Under the pieces are notes generated by a model. That model saw nothing but the letters and a program-made list of their open reading frames with translations, was not told the DNA's origin and did no database searches. From Lachnospiraceae bacterium (GTDB taxonomy: Bacteria > Bacillota > Clostridia > Lachnospirales > Lachnospiraceae): DNA of 47,162 nucleotides. The stretch's first letter is position 1. Each line of letters begins with the position of its first letter. Shown piece after piece: positions 45,234-47,162 of the stretch. A program made the translations under genes and the position numbers. The stretch is taken from the NCBI GenBank assembly GCA_017460885.1, contig JAFUAB010000025.1, forward strand, positions 1 through 47,162, written 5' to 3'.

Positions 45234-45976
45234 ATCAGTTTTTCACAGATGCATCAAATATCCGTGACGGACGGATCACCGTTACCGGAGCGGATGTCAA
45301 TCATATATCCAATGTACTTCGATTAAAGAGAGGGGAAACTGTCAGTATCGTTTGCAATGATAACGGACTGACCTATACCTGTGCTATCGATGAGATAACG
45401 CCTGTGGAAGTGGTATGTCTCATCCGGGACGTGCAGTCGGAATCAAGGGAATTACCGGTTTCGATCACTCTTTTTCAGGGGCTCCCCAAATCCGATAAGC
45501 TTGAATTTGTGATCCGGAAGGCGGTGGAAATGGGTGCGGTTCGTATCGTTCCGGTTGCCATGAAAAGAAGTATAGTCAGGCCGGATCCGGCCAAAGCCGC
45601 CAAAAAACTGCCTAGATGGAATGCGATCGCAGAGTCGGCGGCGTCCCAGAGTAAGCGGGGAATGGTTCCCGAGGTTCTGGCTGTTCACACTTTTGCGGAA
45701 GCGGTTACAGAGGCCCGGAAATGTGATAAGATACTTATGCCTTACGAACTGGCCGAGGGGATGGACGAAACGAGACGGATCATGACGGATATCAGGTCAT
45801 CTGAGCCCGGATCGATCGCGGTGTTTATCGGCCCCGAAGGCGGCTTTGACGAGACGGAAGTGAACTCACTGAAGGAAGCGGGAGCCCATATCATCACTCT
45901 GGGTAACAGGATTTTGCGTACCGAGACGGCTCCCATAGCGATACTTGCGTGGCTGACATATATTTTTGAGAGATAA
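45230..45976 (+). CDS. rsmE: 16S rRNA (uracil-1498-N3)-methyltransferase
   Basis: A 248-aa SPOUT-superfamily enzyme that methylates U1498 of 16S rRNA. The N-terminal PUA-like domain starts MNQFFTDASNIRDGRITVTG; the SAM knot shows VFIGPEGGFDETEVNSLKEA and ITLGNRILRTETAPIAILAW, both diagnostic. It is coupled to the VanZ-like gene by a 4-bp overlap. rsmE next to prmA downstream of dnaJ is a classic Firmicutes arrangement. Confidence 0.96.
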   Translation: MNQFFTDASNIRDGRITVTGADVNHISNVLRLKRGETVSIVCNDNGLTYTCAIDEITPVEVVCLIRDVQSESRELPVSITLFQGLPKSDKLEFVIRKAVEMGAVRIVPVAMKRSIVRPDPAKAAKKLPRWNAIAESAASQSKRGMVPEVLAVHTFAEAVTEARKCDKILMPYELAEGMDETRRIMTDIRSSEPGSIAVFIGPEGGFDETEVNSLKEAGAHIITLGNRILRTETAPIAILAWLTYIFER

Positions 45977-45986
45977 AGGAATCAGG

Positions 45987-47162
45987 ATGAACAGATTTAA
46001 GAATGCGCTGCGATCCTTTGGAATCCCCGGGATCATCGTGATACTGCAGTATGCGGCGGTAGTACTTTTTAATTTTCTGTATACCGATAATGCGATAGAT
46101 TCCGATACTGCCAAGCTGCTTCGACATGCCGTCGAAATGGGCAGGAATCATACTCTTAATATTCCGGAATGGATCCATACCACCACAATGGAGTGGGATA
46201 CCTCGGCACTTCTCTCCGCACCGATCTATTCGCTGACACACAATATCTATATATCGACGGCTGTTTCGAACACCGTAATAACGTCACTGCTGATCTGCCT
46301 GATCATCAGACTCTTTGGCAGATTCGGCTTAAGCATCAGGACGGCGCTGAAGTCATGCGCGCTCCTGCTGATACCTTATGCTTTCGGGATGCTGGATTAT
46401 TATAATCTGCTCATGTTCGGGGGAGCGCAGTATGTTTTCAGGATCATGATCCCGATCCTGCTGCTGTGTATCCTTAAGACATCCGCGGATAAAAGAACCG
46501 GGATCGAGAACATTCTTTTATCCGTGCTGGCGGTGATACTGATCCTGATCGCATCGGTATCCAGCGGATTGTATATCGTTGTATCCTGTGTACTGCCCGT
46601 GGCAGTGCTGGTGATATATGATGCGTTGATGTACGGTAATAAAGAGAAATACAGATTTCTTGTGGCCGGTGCGGCTTTTGTGCTGTCCGCCATAGGAAGT
46701 GTTATCTCGATCAGAAGCGGCGAGGCATCTTTCGGCAACGGTATGAGTCTTCTACGGTGGTACGACCTCAGATACTATGTCGATTGCGTTGCAGAGGGTT
46801 TCTTAAGACTCATGGGAGCAATGCCCGGCGCCGTCCAGGATGAGAGCATTGCCGTATTTTCGGTTAGAGGCATAGCCTTTTTGTTTAAACTGGTGATAGC
46901 GCTGACCCTTATTCCGGTTCTGGTTTCGGGATGCAGACATGTCCTTTTTGCAGGGAAGAATGATCCGGATCCCGTATTGACGGACAAGGAGCAGGGAACA
47001 GGGGATGCCTCAGATCCCGGCGATGATATCAGATTCTGGCTTTGCGGGATCGCACTTATCAACTTTATAATTGTTGCGGTCTGCGAAACACGTTACAGCT
47101 CACTGAATTCTACCCTTGAATACAGATATCTTCTGCCGGTAACAGTACCTTTGCTGCTTTGC
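45987..47162 (+). CDS. Polytopic membrane protein, 3' partial
   Basis: The frame is open from the ATG at 45987 to the last base of the window (392 codons so far). AAAGGAATCAGG precedes the start, 10 bp after rsmE. About nine hydrophobic segments are seen; the first (GIIVILQYAAVVLFNFLY) is followed by an acidic loop TDNAIDSDTAKLLRHAVEMG, similar in position to the first loop of GT-C transferases. A long non-membrane stretch with KNDPDPVLTDKEQGTGD lies near residues 330-355. The family is not recognised; a role in cell-surface glycan transfer is possible but only inferred. Confidence 0.8.
   Translation, partial: MNRFKNALRSFGIPGIIVILQYAAVVLFNFLYTDNAIDSDTAKLLRHAVEMGRNHTLNIPEWIHTTTMEWDTSALLSAPIYSLTHNIYISTAVSNTVITSLLICLIIRLFGRFGLSIRTALKSCALLLIPYAFGMLDYYNLLMFGGAQYVFRIMIPILLLCILKTSADKRTGIENILLSVLAVILILIASVSSGLYIVVSCVLPVAVLVIYDALMYGNKEKYRFLVAGAAFVLSAIGSVISIRSGEASFGNGMSLLRWYDLRYYVDCVAEGFLRLMGAMPGAVQDESIAVFSVRGIAFLFKLVIALTLIPVLVSGCRHVLFAGKNDPDPVLTDKEQGTGDASDPGDDIRFWLCGIALINFIIVAVCETRYSSLNSTLEYRYLLPVTVPLLLC

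Overview
The window reads as a chromosomal segment of a low-to-mid GC, Gram-positive gut or rumen Clostridia, most likely Lachnospiraceae. Three things point there: the hrcA-grpE-dnaK-dnaJ-prmA-rsmE order behind a CIRCE operator, a mannan-oligosaccharide locus laid out like those of Roseburia and Ruminococcus, and a lysine/alanine-rich DUF6465-type protein. This is inference from gene content; no rRNA or tRNA gene was seen. Every supported gene is on the + strand. The leftmost and rightmost genes are cut by the window edges.

Layout: (1) 1-8693, beta-mannan use: two sugar ABC permeases, an AGE-family 2-epimerase, two GH130 phosphorylases, then a polytopic membrane protein and a CE17-like SGNH acetylesterase separated by a 63-bp tandem array. 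(2) 8903-11934: Nudix hydrolase, mannose-6-phosphate isomerase, a HicAB toxin-antitoxin pair with a visible operator, and an AIM24 protein. (3) 12073-15376: an unusual ExbB/ExbD-like cluster, with an ExbB-like channel, an ExbD-like protein, two more membrane-anchored proteins with ExbD-like tail domains, and a secreted protein. (4) 15656-37679: ManC, a GlpA-like dehydrogenase with its FAD oxidoreductase and DUF1667 partner, then an exopolysaccharide locus (GT2 and GT4 enzymes, GDP-fucose synthase, polyprenyl glycosylphosphotransferase, Wzz-like and EpsG-like proteins), glycerol kinase, an aminotransferase and UppP. (5) 38026-45976: the DUF6465-like protein, the CIRCE-controlled heat-shock operon, PrmA, a VanZ-like protein and RsmE. 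(6) 45987 to the end: a partial polytopic membrane protein.

How the parts may work together: GH130 enzymes release alpha-mannose 1-phosphate, which is the substrate of ManC. Mannan breakdown could therefore feed GDP-mannose, and with an unseen Gmd plus the Fcl here GDP-fucose, straight into the exopolysaccharide. UppP would recycle the lipid carrier.

The most unusual features are the ExbB/ExbD-type cluster in an apparently monoderm genome and a dispersed palindromic repeat family (core GGGACGGTTCTGCNGACACA). The repeat occurs as a 32-bp tandem array, as arms of large inverted repeats, and inside at least three coding regions, read in different frames without breaking them.
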